A stretch of 64,000 nt of DNA from JAJXWB01 sp046349085 (GTDB lineage: Bacteria; Pseudomonadota; Alphaproteobacteria; Rhizobiales; Beijerinckiaceae). The position numbers and the translations under genes are program-made. Each line of letters starts with the position of its first letter. Position 1 is the first letter of the stretch. Below are positions 52,494 through 61,933 of the stretch, one piece after another. Location of the stretch: contig JAXMDA010000003.1 in the NCBI GenBank assembly GCA_046349085.1, forward strand, positions 310,001 to 374,000, read 5' to 3'. The notes beneath the pieces were generated by a model that was given only the letters and a program-made list of their open reading frames with translations, was not told the DNA's origin and ran no database searches.

Positions 52494-55321
52494 GGCTGCC
52501 TCCGGCCGACATTGCGGACGAACAGGCTCGTCGTCAGCGCCAGCAGCATGGCGACGACCAGCGCGGCGGCGACGTAGATCTGGCTGTTGAGCGACAGCCA
52601 GCCCGCGGCGATGAGCCGCGAATTCTCGATGGTGAGCGGCTGCGTCGCGATGAGGCGCTGCGCACGCGCCGGCGCGACGACGACCGAGCCTTCGGACGCG
52701 TCGAGGATCGACATGCGGCCCGCGATCTGGCGCCACACGCGCGGATCGACGAGGCACGGCACGGATTCGGCAAGGTCCGCCGAGGTCGGCGCCGTCACCA
52801 GAGTCCAGACGTCGTCGATCGTGTCGCCGATCATGTTCTGCGCGACGATGAGCGAGGAACGCGAATTGAGCTCCGGCTCGGCGGGACCCGAGACGAGATT
52901 TGCGCCGAACCAGGAGACGACGCCGTCGACGCGCGCCGATATCCATTCGCGCGCGCCCATGTAGCCGCGCTGCACGTAAGCCGAGAACGCATTGGTGCTG
53001 CGCACCTTCGCGTTCCATTCGTCGAACAGCGCGCCGGACGCCTGACCGGTAATCTGCAGAGAGCCGACGGGAGTGCGGTCGTATCCGAATCTGCGGTTGG
53101 GACCGACGAAAATGTCGCGCGACTGCGATTGCTGGATGGTCGCCGTCGACACGTCGTCCACGCGGCGGAACGCGGAATTGATCGCGCGCTCGTAGCCCCC
53201 CGGGGGCTTCGGCATACGGCAGGCCGCCGGGAAGTTGCGCTCGAGCACGAGCCGATTGCGGGCGATCGCCTCGTAACGCGACAGCGCTTCGTCCTTCGGC
53301 GGCTTGGACGACGGATCGAAGCGGCTTGACCACGCTTTCTGGACGGCCTGCGGATCGATGCCGGCGGCGCGCAGGAGAGACGGATCGAGCACATTGGCGG
53401 CGCCGACGACAAGCACCGAGCCGGATCCCTTCTGCGGCAGCGCGCCGGTCAATTGAAAGTCGATCGGGCGCCCGGCCATGATCGCCATATGCGCGGCGAT
53501 GGTGGCGGCGGCGCCGATCGTCTCGCGATCCGGCGACGGCGCGACGATCTTCGGCCTCATGCCTTCGGCCACGAAGGGGAAGGCGCCGGTCGTGGTCACC
53601 GCGAGATCGGGCATGCGCGCGATGCGCGCTATGCGCGGCATTTCGATTTCGGTGGAATCGAGCAGCAGGAAGCGCTTGGCGCCGGAGATGGCCGCCAGCG
53701 GATCGCATGCCGAATCGCTCGCCATCGGCACCTGCGCCTCGATTTCGACGCGGTTGAGGCCGGGCCGCATGGCCCCGAGAGGCAGCGGGATCGGGTTCTT
53801 CGTAAACACGTCGCCTGCGGACTTGGGCAGCTTGAGACTGACCGCGTTCCGGCCGTTCACGCTGACGACGATGTGCGCTTCCGTCGTGAGCCCCGGCGCA
53901 TATCCGCCGGCAAGGTCGACGATCGCCTTGCCGTAGTCGGCCGGATAGAAGTCCGGCGGCAGGATGACGTTGAAGGCGGCGCGGAACAGGCGCCCGGAGA
54001 ACTCTTCGCTCGCGACGCCGAGATCGCGCAGCTTGACGCGCTGGTTGCCCTCGATGTGCAGGCCGGGAAAGGCGGAGGCGGCGCGGATGCCGGCGGCCGC
54101 GCCGATCGGCTTCTGGCTCGCGTCGAATTCGGCAAGCGCCTCGCTCACCTGCGCATCGGTCGCTCCCGTCACGACGATGGTCGTGCGCAGGCGCGGATTG
54201 GCGGGAATGACCAGCACGCGCGGACCGGAGATCGGGCCGGCGGCGCGCAGGTCGACGAAGCCTGCAACATCCGCAGCAGGGCCGACAACGAGATTGACGC
54301 CATATTCGCCGTCGGCGAGCGGCCCGATGTCGACCACAGGCTGCTCGAAGCGGCCGTGCAGCGAGATGAGCTGCGCCGCCCGCATGATGCGTTCGACATT
54401 GGCGAGGTTGGTGCGGCCCGGCACGACGGCGCGGATCGGCAGCGCGCCCTGCGCGTCGGGCGACAGCGCCGGAAGATCGGCGAGACGCGAGACGGACGTG
54501 GAGCGCGGCAGCAGCAGACCCGTCTGCGACGGATCGATCTGCGTCCACAATTCGTATGTCGCCTGGAGCGAGCAATCGACGCGGTGGCGCTGCTCGGCCG
54601 TCAGGCGGATCGAATTGAAGCCGGCCTGCAGCGCGTTCGGCGGAATGTCGAAAGTGAAGGTCTTGACCGAATGCGTCGCGCGGATGTTGGCGCGCCCGAC
54701 CACGACATCGTTGACCGAGAGCGTCAGATATGACGCTTCCGGCATCACCGACACGGCCGAGAGATAACCAACCTGGAACTTGATCGGCAGGCGCGCCTGC
54801 TCGCCCGTGACGTAGACGGGCCATTCCGACGAGGCGATTTCGCCTGCCAGGCGGAAGCCCTGAATATTGTTGGTGAGATGCCGAAGCGTCGATCCGGTCG
54901 CCGGCGCCATGCTGACTGCGGCGGTGGAAGCGGCGAGCTGCGGCGAGGGCTGCGCATAGACTGGCGCGGGCGGCTGCACGGCGGCAGGCGGCGGCGTGAA
55001 CGAATAGGCCGCGGGCGCGGGCGCCGAAAGCGGCACGGCCGGCGCCGGCGCAGGCGGCGCGGACGCAAGCGGCGCGGGCGCCGGCGCGGCGCTTTGCACG
55101 GCGACTGGGGCGCGCGGCGCGGCGTCGACGCTCGGCTGGGCGCGCGGCGCGGACTGCGGCTGGGTCGCCGCCGGAGGCGGCGCCGCCTGTTGCGAGCTGT
55201 AGGGAACGACGCGCGAGAGCGACGGCGGCGCGGTGGTGAAGATGGCCTGCGCGAGGCATGCGTCCGCCTGCGCCGCCAGGAGGGCGGTCGTCAGAAGAAT
55301 GGTTTGGACGCTTCTACGCAT
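52490..55321 (-). CDS. bcsB: Cellulose synthase periplasmic subunit BcsB
   Basis: 943 residues from the ATG at 55321, signal peptide (TILLTTALLAAQADACLAQ). A Pro/Ala-rich linker covers ~30-145. The rest has the alternating carbohydrate-binding and flavodoxin-like domains of BcsB (LRLTAEQ.., VVDIGPLADGEYGVNL) and ends with a transmembrane anchor (YVAAALVVAMLLALTTSLF). BcsB guides the polymer across the periplasm and is needed by BcsA. It lies 20 bp after bcsA. Confidence 0.93.
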   Translation of the reverse strand: MRRSVQTILLTTALLAAQADACLAQAIFTTAPPSLSRVVPYSSQQAAPPPAATQPQSAPRAQPSVDAAPRAPVAVQSAAPAPAPLASAPPAPAPAVPLSAPAPAAYSFTPPPAAVQPPAPVYAQPSPQLAASTAAVSMAPATGSTLRHLTNNIQGFRLAGEIASSEWPVYVTGEQARLPIKFQVGYLSAVSVMPEASYLTLSVNDVVVGRANIRATHSVKTFTFDIPPNALQAGFNSIRLTAEQRHRVDCSLQATYELWTQIDPSQTGLLLPRSTSVSRLADLPALSPDAQGALPIRAVVPGRTNLANVERIMRAAQLISLHGRFEQPVVDIGPLADGEYGVNLVVGPAADVAGFVDLRAAGPISGPRVLVIPANPRLRTTIVVTGATDAQVSEALAEFDASQKPIGAAAGIRAASAFPGLHIEGNQRVKLRDLGVASEEFSGRLFRAAFNVILPPDFYPADYGKAIVDLAGGYAPGLTTEAHIVVSVNGRNAVSLKLPKSAGDVFTKNPIPLPLGAMRPGLNRVEIEAQVPMASDSACDPLAAISGAKRFLLLDSTEIEMPRIARIARMPDLAVTTTGAFPFVAEGMRPKIVAPSPDRETIGAAATIAAHMAIMAGRPIDFQLTGALPQKGSGSVLVVGAANVLDPSLLRAAGIDPQAVQKAWSSRFDPSSKPPKDEALSRYEAIARNRLVLERNFPAACRMPKPPGGYERAINSAFRRVDDVSTATIQQSQSRDIFVGPNRRFGYDRTPVGSLQITGQASGALFDEWNAKVRSTNAFSAYVQRGYMGAREWISARVDGVVSWFGANLVSGPAEPELNSRSSLIVAQNMIGDTIDDVWTLVTAPTSADLAESVPCLVDPRVWRQIAGRMSILDASEGSVVVAPARAQRLIATQPLTIENSRLIAAGWLSLNSQIYVAAALVVAMLLALTTSLFVRNVGRRQP

Positions 55322-55341
55322 GCGTGCTCGAACTGATCCTG

Positions 55342-57627
55342 TCAGGCGGACTGCTTGATCTGTGCGCCCGCCTCGACGGGCGAAGGGGGCGCTTTGCCCA
55401 TGGCCGCGAATCGCCGCAGCCAGGAAAGCGAGGTCTTGGGAGGGGCTTCGGGGGCAGCTGCTTCCTTCTTCTCCTTTTCGCGCTTCAACAGATAGGAAAT
55501 GGCGCGGATGGGCTCGGTCAGACCCCACCAGATGAACCGGCCCGAGCCCGCAAAAACATTCTTGTGTTTGCGCCGTGTCGCCAGGAACGACGGCAGCGCG
55601 TCGGAATCGGCGTACATGAGATCGGCGAGCACGTAATATTCGTCGGGCTCCATCGCCGAAAATTCGAAGCCGTAGACCGAGGCTTCGCCCGAGCCGGTCT
55701 GATGCACGAAGGTCAACGGCAAGGTCTCGTCCTTGACGATGTCGCCGAGCGGATCGATGGCGAGACGGCCTGTAGTGGCGCCGGCCTCGAACGACAGCGC
55801 CGACAATTCGGCCGAGCCGATGAGCGACACGCCGCCCGCCGAAACGTCCTTGATCTTCACGCGGATGTTCTTGTCGCCGACCGTCAGCGTGCCCTCGCGC
55901 GTCACCGCGAGCCGCGGGTGGCGATCGGGTTGCTTGCGCTCGGCGACGGCGCCGAGCGCGGCGCCGGCGATCATCATGTTGAACAGGTTCCACAGGCCGA
56001 CGACGAGCATGAGATTGTCGACGCCCGGCTCGAACATGTAGCGATAGGCCGCGACCAGGCCCGCGCTGAACAGCAGGCCGTAGATCGCGAAGAACGGCCA
56101 GGCGAGTTCCGACAGATGGTCTTCGTCGAGCGTCAGACCCTTTGCCGTGACGTTGAACGTCGGCTTGCGCGGGCTCGCCACGACGGAGACGATCGCCTTC
56201 GCCAGGAACACGCCCTGCACATATTCGTAGAGCTCGGACACCCAGGGCCAGCGCACGCGGCCGTAGAGGTAGTTCTGGAGCATGACGTTGACGATCATGT
56301 AGGTCGCCGTATAGGCGATCGCCTCGTCGAGGTTCGACACGAAGATCTTGATGTCGAAGAAAATGTGCGTCAGCGGCGCGAACATGAAGATCATGCGCGG
56401 CACGGGGAAGAACCAGAAGGTCATGCTCGACAGATAGGCCACGCGCTGAATGAACTTCAGACCCTTCTTGAGGGCCGGGTTCTTCAGCATGAGGATCTGG
56501 AACATGCCCTGGCACCAGCGCGATCTCTGGCCGATGAAGGACGTGAAGGTTTCAGGCTGCAGGCCGGCGATCAGCGGCTTGTCGACATAGACGCTGTTCC
56601 AGCCCTTCGAATGCAGTTCGAACGCGGTCTCGCAATCCTCGGTGATGGTGATGCCGGAGAATCCGCCGGTCGTCTCCAGCGCGGAGCGGCGCAGCAGCGC
56701 CGCCGAGCCGCAGAAGAAGGAGCCGTCCCACTTGTCGAGGCCGCGCTGCGTGACGCCGTAGAACATCTCGTTCTCCGACGGCATTTCGTGGAAGGTGCGC
56801 AGGTTCTTCTCGATCGGGTCGGGATTGAGGAAGACGTGCGGCGTCTGCACCAGGAAGGTCTTCGGATCCTTGGCGAAATAGCCGACCGTCTCGCGCAGGA
56901 AGGCGCGGAAGGGCGCGTGGTCGGCGTCGAACACGACGACGATGTCGCCCTTCACGTGGCCGAGCGCATTGTTCATGTTGCCGGCCTTGGCGTGCTCGTT
57001 GCGCTTGCGCGTCAGGTAGATGGCGCCGAGTCGCGCGCAAAGAGCCTGCAACGAAATGCGCCGCTGGCGGGCGGCTTCGGCCTTGGCGGGATCCTTGTCG
57101 TTGCACTTCTGGTCCGTGCCGCCGTCGTCGAGCAGCCAGACGTTCAGCTTGTCGGCCGGATAGTCCATGGACTTGGCCGCCGCCACCGTCGTGGCGAGAA
57201 TGTATTCGTCCTCGTTGTAGGTCGGGATGAAAACGTCGACGACCGGCAGCTTGTCGTCCTCTTCACGCTCCAGGCGCGGCCGCACCAGGGGATCTGCGTT
57301 GATGATGAGGCTGATCGACAGGATCAGCATGCAATACATTTCGGCGACGACCAGCACCAGGCCGATGCCGAAGGCGAGCGGATCGCTCGCCGGCGGCAGC
57401 GTCGAGGTCCAGCGCCAGTACATGTAGCGAATGACGACGAAGCTCGCGAGCGCGAGGAAGAACTGGCGCGCGACGAGACCGCGGCCGAAGGTCCAGATCG
57501 CGATCAGCCCGACGATGACCGTCGCGCTCAGCGCGAGCTGGCTGTGCACGCTCACAGGCTGCGTAAGCAGGATGAGGGCCATCAGGCCCGAAATCCCCCA
57601 CGCTATGGCGCGCATCGTCGCCGACAT
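55342..57627 (-). CDS. bcsA: Cellulose synthase catalytic subunit BcsA
   Basis: 761 residues from the ATG at 57627 (GGGAG upstream; a TTG three codons earlier is less likely). GT2 signature set: DDGGT at 167-171, DADHAP at 234-239, TED at 329-331, QRSRW at 367-371. Membrane helices flank the catalytic loop, and the C-terminal PilZ domain (~560-665) binds c-di-GMP; DVSAGGVSLIG (D-x-S-x-x-G) is intact, the preceding Arg motif reads ERKQPDRHPR. It makes beta-1,4-glucan from UDP-glucose and is first in the operon. c-di-GMP control is inferred from PilZ. Confidence 0.96.
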   Translation of the reverse strand: MSATMRAIAWGISGLMALILLTQPVSVHSQLALSATVIVGLIAIWTFGRGLVARQFFLALASFVVIRYMYWRWTSTLPPASDPLAFGIGLVLVVAEMYCMLILSISLIINADPLVRPRLEREEDDKLPVVDVFIPTYNEDEYILATTVAAAKSMDYPADKLNVWLLDDGGTDQKCNDKDPAKAEAARQRRISLQALCARLGAIYLTRKRNEHAKAGNMNNALGHVKGDIVVVFDADHAPFRAFLRETVGYFAKDPKTFLVQTPHVFLNPDPIEKNLRTFHEMPSENEMFYGVTQRGLDKWDGSFFCGSAALLRRSALETTGGFSGITITEDCETAFELHSKGWNSVYVDKPLIAGLQPETFTSFIGQRSRWCQGMFQILMLKNPALKKGLKFIQRVAYLSSMTFWFFPVPRMIFMFAPLTHIFFDIKIFVSNLDEAIAYTATYMIVNVMLQNYLYGRVRWPWVSELYEYVQGVFLAKAIVSVVASPRKPTFNVTAKGLTLDEDHLSELAWPFFAIYGLLFSAGLVAAYRYMFEPGVDNLMLVVGLWNLFNMMIAGAALGAVAERKQPDRHPRLAVTREGTLTVGDKNIRVKIKDVSAGGVSLIGSAELSALSFEAGATTGRLAIDPLGDIVKDETLPLTFVHQTGSGEASVYGFEFSAMEPDEYYVLADLMYADSDALPSFLATRRKHKNVFAGSGRFIWWGLTEPIRAISYLLKREKEKKEAAAPEAPPKTSLSWLRRFAAMGKAPPSPVEAGAQIKQSA

Positions 57628-57892
57628 CTCACGCAACTCCCTGACGCTGGGGTATGAATCTAACCGCGACGCTTTACGCTTCGGTTAACGTAACTGGAGG
57701 CTGAAGATGGGGGCTCTGGCCGGACATAATCCGTTAAGAACTTGCGCTGTCGCCACCCTCTTCGGCGCCGCGCAACAGGGACTTTCCGCCGTGGTTTCCT
57801 GTCTTCCGGCAAGTGCGCGACCGTTCCCGGGGCCCTGCGCCGGCGCTGCGCCGCCGATAGCCGCTGCGCGTTAAGAATTGCTTGAGATTGCC

Positions 57893-58735
57893 TCAAAATC
57901 CGAGGCGCGCGTCGAGAATGCCGTAGATGCCGGTGCCCCGGACCTTGTCGACCAGCACGCCGGCCGAGGCGCCGAGCTGCAGCATGCTGAACTTCGCGCC
58001 CGTCATATGCAGGCCGACGCGCCACTGCTTGAAGAAATCGTCGCCCATGAACACGGCCTCGGGGCCGACGTAGAGCTGCGGCGCGAGCGCGTACCCGGCC
58101 TTCATGCGCGTGTAGTAGGCGCTGTGCATGGTCGAATAGGAGCCGACGCCGGCAAACATCGTGTAGTCCGTCGGGCGGTAGTTGAAGTCGACGGCGATCT
58201 TCATGCCCGTGCCCGCGCCGACGGAGGCGTTGTTCGGATCGTATTTGTTGGTGGAATTGTTGTCGTAGTTGGCGCCGCCGTAGACGCCGAACGAGGCGCG
58301 CGCGGTCACCCACTCGTAGCCGATCATGAACGACACGTCGGACTGCGTGCCGTTGACCGTGCCGAGGACCGAATTCGTGTAGGAATACTGACCGATGACG
58401 CCGCCCAGCCGCAGCCGCATGCCGGACTGGTCAAGACCGCTGAACGGCGCGATCGTCGCGATGGCGGTGGCGAATCTCGAGCCCTTGGAGTCCGCCGTCA
58501 CCGCGAAGTCGATGGCCGCGCCGAAGGTTTCCTTCACGGGAACCACATAGTCGGCGGATTTCGAAACGGGCGCATAGGTCGAATAGACGGGATCCGTCTG
58601 CGGCGGGAACGATGCGATGTAGGCCGTCGGCGCGACGCCCTGGGCGAGCGGCGCGCCCGTATACCATTCGGTCGCGCCCGCTGCGCCCGGCGTCAAAGCC
58701 GCCAATGCCGTCAGAATGACCGGACCCGAACGCAT
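57893..58735 (-). CDS. bcsS: Cellulose biosynthesis protein BcsS, outer membrane barrel
   Basis: 280 residues, signal peptide (ALAALTPGAAGATEWY). The rest has alternating aromatic/polar beta strands ending in Phe (ILDARLGF), the C-terminal signal of outer membrane barrels. It matches the BcsS family found next to alphaproteobacterial bcs genes and may be the exit or anchor in an operon without bcsC. It is on the same strand as bcsA, 256 bp upstream of it, so probably has its own transcript; that gap contains AT-rich promoter-like sequence (GGTTAACGTAAC) and no other gene. Confidence 0.82.
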   Translation of the reverse strand: MRSGPVILTALAALTPGAAGATEWYTGAPLAQGVAPTAYIASFPPQTDPVYSTYAPVSKSADYVVPVKETFGAAIDFAVTADSKGSRFATAIATIAPFSGLDQSGMRLRLGGVIGQYSYTNSVLGTVNGTQSDVSFMIGYEWVTARASFGVYGGANYDNNSTNKYDPNNASVGAGTGMKIAVDFNYRPTDYTMFAGVGSYSTMHSAYYTRMKAGYALAPQLYVGPEAVFMGDDFFKQWRVGLHMTGAKFSMLQLGASAGVLVDKVRGTGIYGILDARLGF

Positions 58736-58945
58736 GAACCGACGCTCCCGGGAGGACGCGGATGGCGCCTCTCCTTCCCTTGCGTCGCAGCATGGTTCCG
58801 CCGCGTAAGAGACGAGTTAATTCAAATTGGCGATCAATCGATATGTCTAAAAACGTATTAACCGTGGCCGCCCGGCGCCGGCGGCCCGGCGGTCCGACCG
58901 CACGCTGCGCCTAGTGAAACTTGAGTCTCCGACGCAGACGATTCG

Positions 58946-60511
58946 TTAACCGACCTGTCGCTCGCGCCCTTCCCAGAACTTGGCGCGAAGCACTTTCTTG
59001 TCGACCTTGCCGACAGGCGTCATCGGCAGCGCGTCGACGAATTCGATGCGTTTGGGCGCATGAGCGGCGCCCTTCCTGTCCTTCACGAGCGCGATCAGCT
59101 CCTCGGCGCTCGGCTGGGCGCCGGGCTTGCGGACGACCATGGCGACGACGGCCTCCCCCCACTTGGAATCAGGCGCGCCGATCACGCTCGCCATGGCGAC
59201 GCCGGCGTGCGCCGAGAGGGCGTCTTCCACGTCGCGGGGATAGATGTTGAAGCCGCCGGACACGATCATGTCCTTCTTGCGGTCGAGGATGAACATGTAG
59301 CCGCGCTCGTCCATGCGGGCGATATCGCCGGTGTGCAGCCAGCCGCCGCGGAACAGCTCCGCCGTCTGCTCCGGCCGTTTCCAGTATGTCTGGACGGCAT
59401 GCGCCGCGCGGACGCAGATTTCGCCCGCCTCGCCCGGCCTGACCGGCTGGTCCTGATCGTCGAGGATTGCAACGTCGACGCTCGCAATCGGAAAGCCGCA
59501 GGAGGCGAAGAGCTCCGGGTTGCGCGCATCGTGATCGGCCTTGCGCAGGACGGAAACCGGGTAGCACTCGGTCTGGCCGTAGAGCTGGGAGAAGACCGGC
59601 CCGATGCGTTTCAATCCCTCCTCCAGCCGCGCTGGCGACATGGGCGAAGCGCCGTAGAGCAGCAGGTCGAGCGAGGAGAGATCGGTGCGGTCGAGATCGG
59701 GATGGTCGAGCAGCATGTAGATCATCGTCGGCACGAGCAGCGTCATGTTGATCTTCTCGCGCGCGATCGTGTCGAGCACCGCCTTGGGATCGAAACCTTT
59801 CATTAAGTAAATGGTCCCGCCCAGCATCAGGCTCGGCAGGATCTTCGTGCCGGCGACATGGCTCATCGGCGCGATGACCAGGTAGCGCGGCGCGGTCGGT
59901 ATCTCGAAATCGGAAAGAATGGCGGTCGTGTAGCTCGCATTCTGCGCATGGTCGCGCAACGCGCCCTTCGACTTGCCGGTAGTCCCGCCGGTATAGTTGA
60001 GAAGCGCGACATCGTCGGGCCGCGCAATGTCGCGGGCGTTGACGGCGCCTGCGGCCGCGGCGGCGGACATAAGGTCAATTGAGTACTCAGTTCTGGCGAG
60101 CGAGAAGACCGCGCGCAACGCCCCCTTCGCGCCTGTCGCTAAATCGGCGCCGCGAGCCAGAAAATTGGCGTCGTCGACGAGGAGCGCCGTACATTCGCCG
60201 TCCACGATCTGCTCGACCTGGTCGTCGAGCGAGCCCAGCGGGTGCAGCCAGGTGATGCTCATGGCCGAACTCAGCGCGGCCGTGCTCGCGCACCATGATT
60301 CCGACCGATTGGCGGACAGGATCGCGAGCCGGTCGCCGCGCCCGAGCCCCTGCGCCGCAAAGACGGCCTGAATGCGCCCGACGAGGTCCAACGCCGCCGC
60401 GTAGCTCGTGCGTCTGTCGCCTTCCACGAAAGCGATGCGCCCGGGATAGCGGGCGAGCGCGCGTATCGCCTGCGCGCCGATCGTCGGCCCGTGATGGATG
60501 GGATCGTGCAT
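58946..60511 (-). CDS. Acyl-CoA ligase (AMP-forming)
   Basis: 521 residues from the ATG at 60511 with a GGAGGAAG ribosome site. Adenylation motifs NYTGGTTGKSKGAL, LYGQTECYPVS, GGWLHTGDIARMDERGYMFILDRKKD and the C-terminal Lys in PMTPVGKVDKKVLR. The glycine-rich loop has KSKGAL. It activates a carboxylic acid (probably short/medium chain or aromatic) to its CoA ester. It follows the Tm-1-like gene by 79 bp on the same strand; no transporter is next to it. Substrate unknown. Confidence 0.9.
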   Translation of the reverse strand: MHDPIHHGPTIGAQAIRALARYPGRIAFVEGDRRTSYAAALDLVGRIQAVFAAQGLGRGDRLAILSANRSESWCASTAALSSAMSITWLHPLGSLDDQVEQIVDGECTALLVDDANFLARGADLATGAKGALRAVFSLARTEYSIDLMSAAAAAGAVNARDIARPDDVALLNYTGGTTGKSKGALRDHAQNASYTTAILSDFEIPTAPRYLVIAPMSHVAGTKILPSLMLGGTIYLMKGFDPKAVLDTIAREKINMTLLVPTMIYMLLDHPDLDRTDLSSLDLLLYGASPMSPARLEEGLKRIGPVFSQLYGQTECYPVSVLRKADHDARNPELFASCGFPIASVDVAILDDQDQPVRPGEAGEICVRAAHAVQTYWKRPEQTAELFRGGWLHTGDIARMDERGYMFILDRKKDMIVSGGFNIYPRDVEDALSAHAGVAMASVIGAPDSKWGEAVVAMVVRKPGAQPSAEELIALVKDRKGAAHAPKRIEFVDALPMTPVGKVDKKVLRAKFWEGRERQVG

Positions 60512-60590
60512 GGCTTCCTCCCGTCGCGCCTTTGCGGCGCTGTCTATTCCATCGAGACTAGCGAGCGTCCGCAGGCGTGAACAGGCGCAT

Positions 60591-61844
60591 TCAGCGCGCT
60601 CGCGCGATAACTCCGTCCGTCGCCCATCGGTCGAAGATTGAAAGCGCCGCATCCGCGAATGCGGCGTCGTTGATATGCGCCTCGATCTCGACGAGTTCGA
60701 CGTTGCCAGGCGCCGTGGCGCGCGTCTCCTGCAGGAAGGCCGCAAGCGCGGCCGGCTCGTGCATTGGCTCGCCCGGCCTGTCCCAGGCTTCGACGCCCTG
60801 ACGCGGCACGATGTAGGCGGTTGGCCCCACGGCCCGGGCGAGCTTCTGGGCGATCAGCCGCGCAACGCCGCGCCGCTCCTCCGCCGTGGCGGCGATCGAG
60901 GCGATGAGACGATTGTGCGCATGAAAGCCGCGCCCTTCCTCACTCTTGCCGTCCGGCCTCCAGGCGGGAAAATCGATCATGTCGATGGCGCCGGGCGCGA
61001 CGATCTGCGGCACGCCCCGCCGGCCGGCCGCTTCGAGACGCGTCGGCCCTGCGGTGACGACCGAGCCCGCATGATGGTTTGCGAGCTCCTGCAGGCTGAA
61101 ATCCATGACGGCCGCGAAGGCGCCCTCCGCCGCAAGCGCTTCGAATGCGCGCCCGCCCATGCCCGTCGTATGGAAGACCGCCACCTCGAAGCCGCGTCGC
61201 TCGAGCGCAGGCAGCAGCGGCTCCATGTAGCTGAGACAGCTTTTGCCGAGCGATGTCATGCCGACAAGCGGGCGGTCGCCGGCGGGCGGTCGCGCGGCGC
61301 GACACGCGCCGACGACGGCGCCGGCGGCCTGCGCGAGCGCGGACCGGCAAATCGCATTGAGCCCGTAGAGACCGCCGGCCCACAGAACGGTCATCAGATC
61401 CGGCGTCACGCGCTCGGGCGGCACGAGATGCGAATGGGCGATGGTCGAGACCACGCATTTCGGCATGCCGAGCGGTAGCGCGGCCGCAACGTCGAGCGCG
61501 AGATCCGTCCCCATCGTGCCGCCGAGCGCGAGCATGCCGTCGATGCGGCCCTCCGCGCGCAGACGAAGCGCGAGCGCCGACGCGCCCTCCGCCATCTTCG
61601 CCATGGCCCGGTTTTCGTCGCCATAGGCCTTGATCTCGTCGAGCGATACGCCAGCCGCGCGCGCCACGTCCACGTTGCCGACATCGGGGCGATAGGCGCC
61701 GCCCGCCAGCACGCCGACATCCATGAATACCGTCGCGCCGCCGGCTTCCGCAATGCAATCGCGCAGGAAGAGAAGTTCCGGCGATTTCGTGTCGGCCGTG
61801 CCGATCAGCAGAATAGCGGCTGGCCGCCCGCGCCTCTCGCCCAT
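60591..61844 (-). CDS. Tm-1-like ATP-binding domain protein (UPF0261)
   Basis: 417 residues from the ATG at 61844, ribosome site GGGGAG. AILLIGTADTKSPELLFLRD and ALGGTMGTDLALD are family hallmarks; the C-terminal half has the conserved HAHNRLIAS. The family is named for the N-terminal domain of tomato Tm-1. In most bacteria it is paired with a TIM-barrel partner protein; none is visible here. It is co-oriented with the CoA ligase, and divergent from the aminotransferase. The reaction is not known. Confidence 0.85.
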   Translation of the reverse strand: MGERRGRPAAILLIGTADTKSPELLFLRDCIAEAGGATVFMDVGVLAGGAYRPDVGNVDVARAAGVSLDEIKAYGDENRAMAKMAEGASALALRLRAEGRIDGMLALGGTMGTDLALDVAAALPLGMPKCVVSTIAHSHLVPPERVTPDLMTVLWAGGLYGLNAICRSALAQAAGAVVGACRAARPPAGDRPLVGMTSLGKSCLSYMEPLLPALERRGFEVAVFHTTGMGGRAFEALAAEGAFAAVMDFSLQELANHHAGSVVTAGPTRLEAAGRRGVPQIVAPGAIDMIDFPAWRPDGKSEEGRGFHAHNRLIASIAATAEERRGVARLIAQKLARAVGPTAYIVPRQGVEAWDRPGEPMHEPAALAAFLQETRATAPGNVELVEIEAHINDAAFADAALSIFDRWATDGVIARAR

Positions 61845-61933
61845 GCGCCATCTCTCCCCTGTCGCGTTCCCTCCGCGCAAGTCTATAATCCCCGGCGAGC
61901 GCGCCCAAACAGCGCCGGCGGGACGAGACGACC

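Noticed and set aside
55258..57657. 799-residue open frame on the plus strand
   Set aside because: Antisense to bcsA; composition dominated by Arg, Glu, Asp, His and Gln as expected for a reverse-complement frame.
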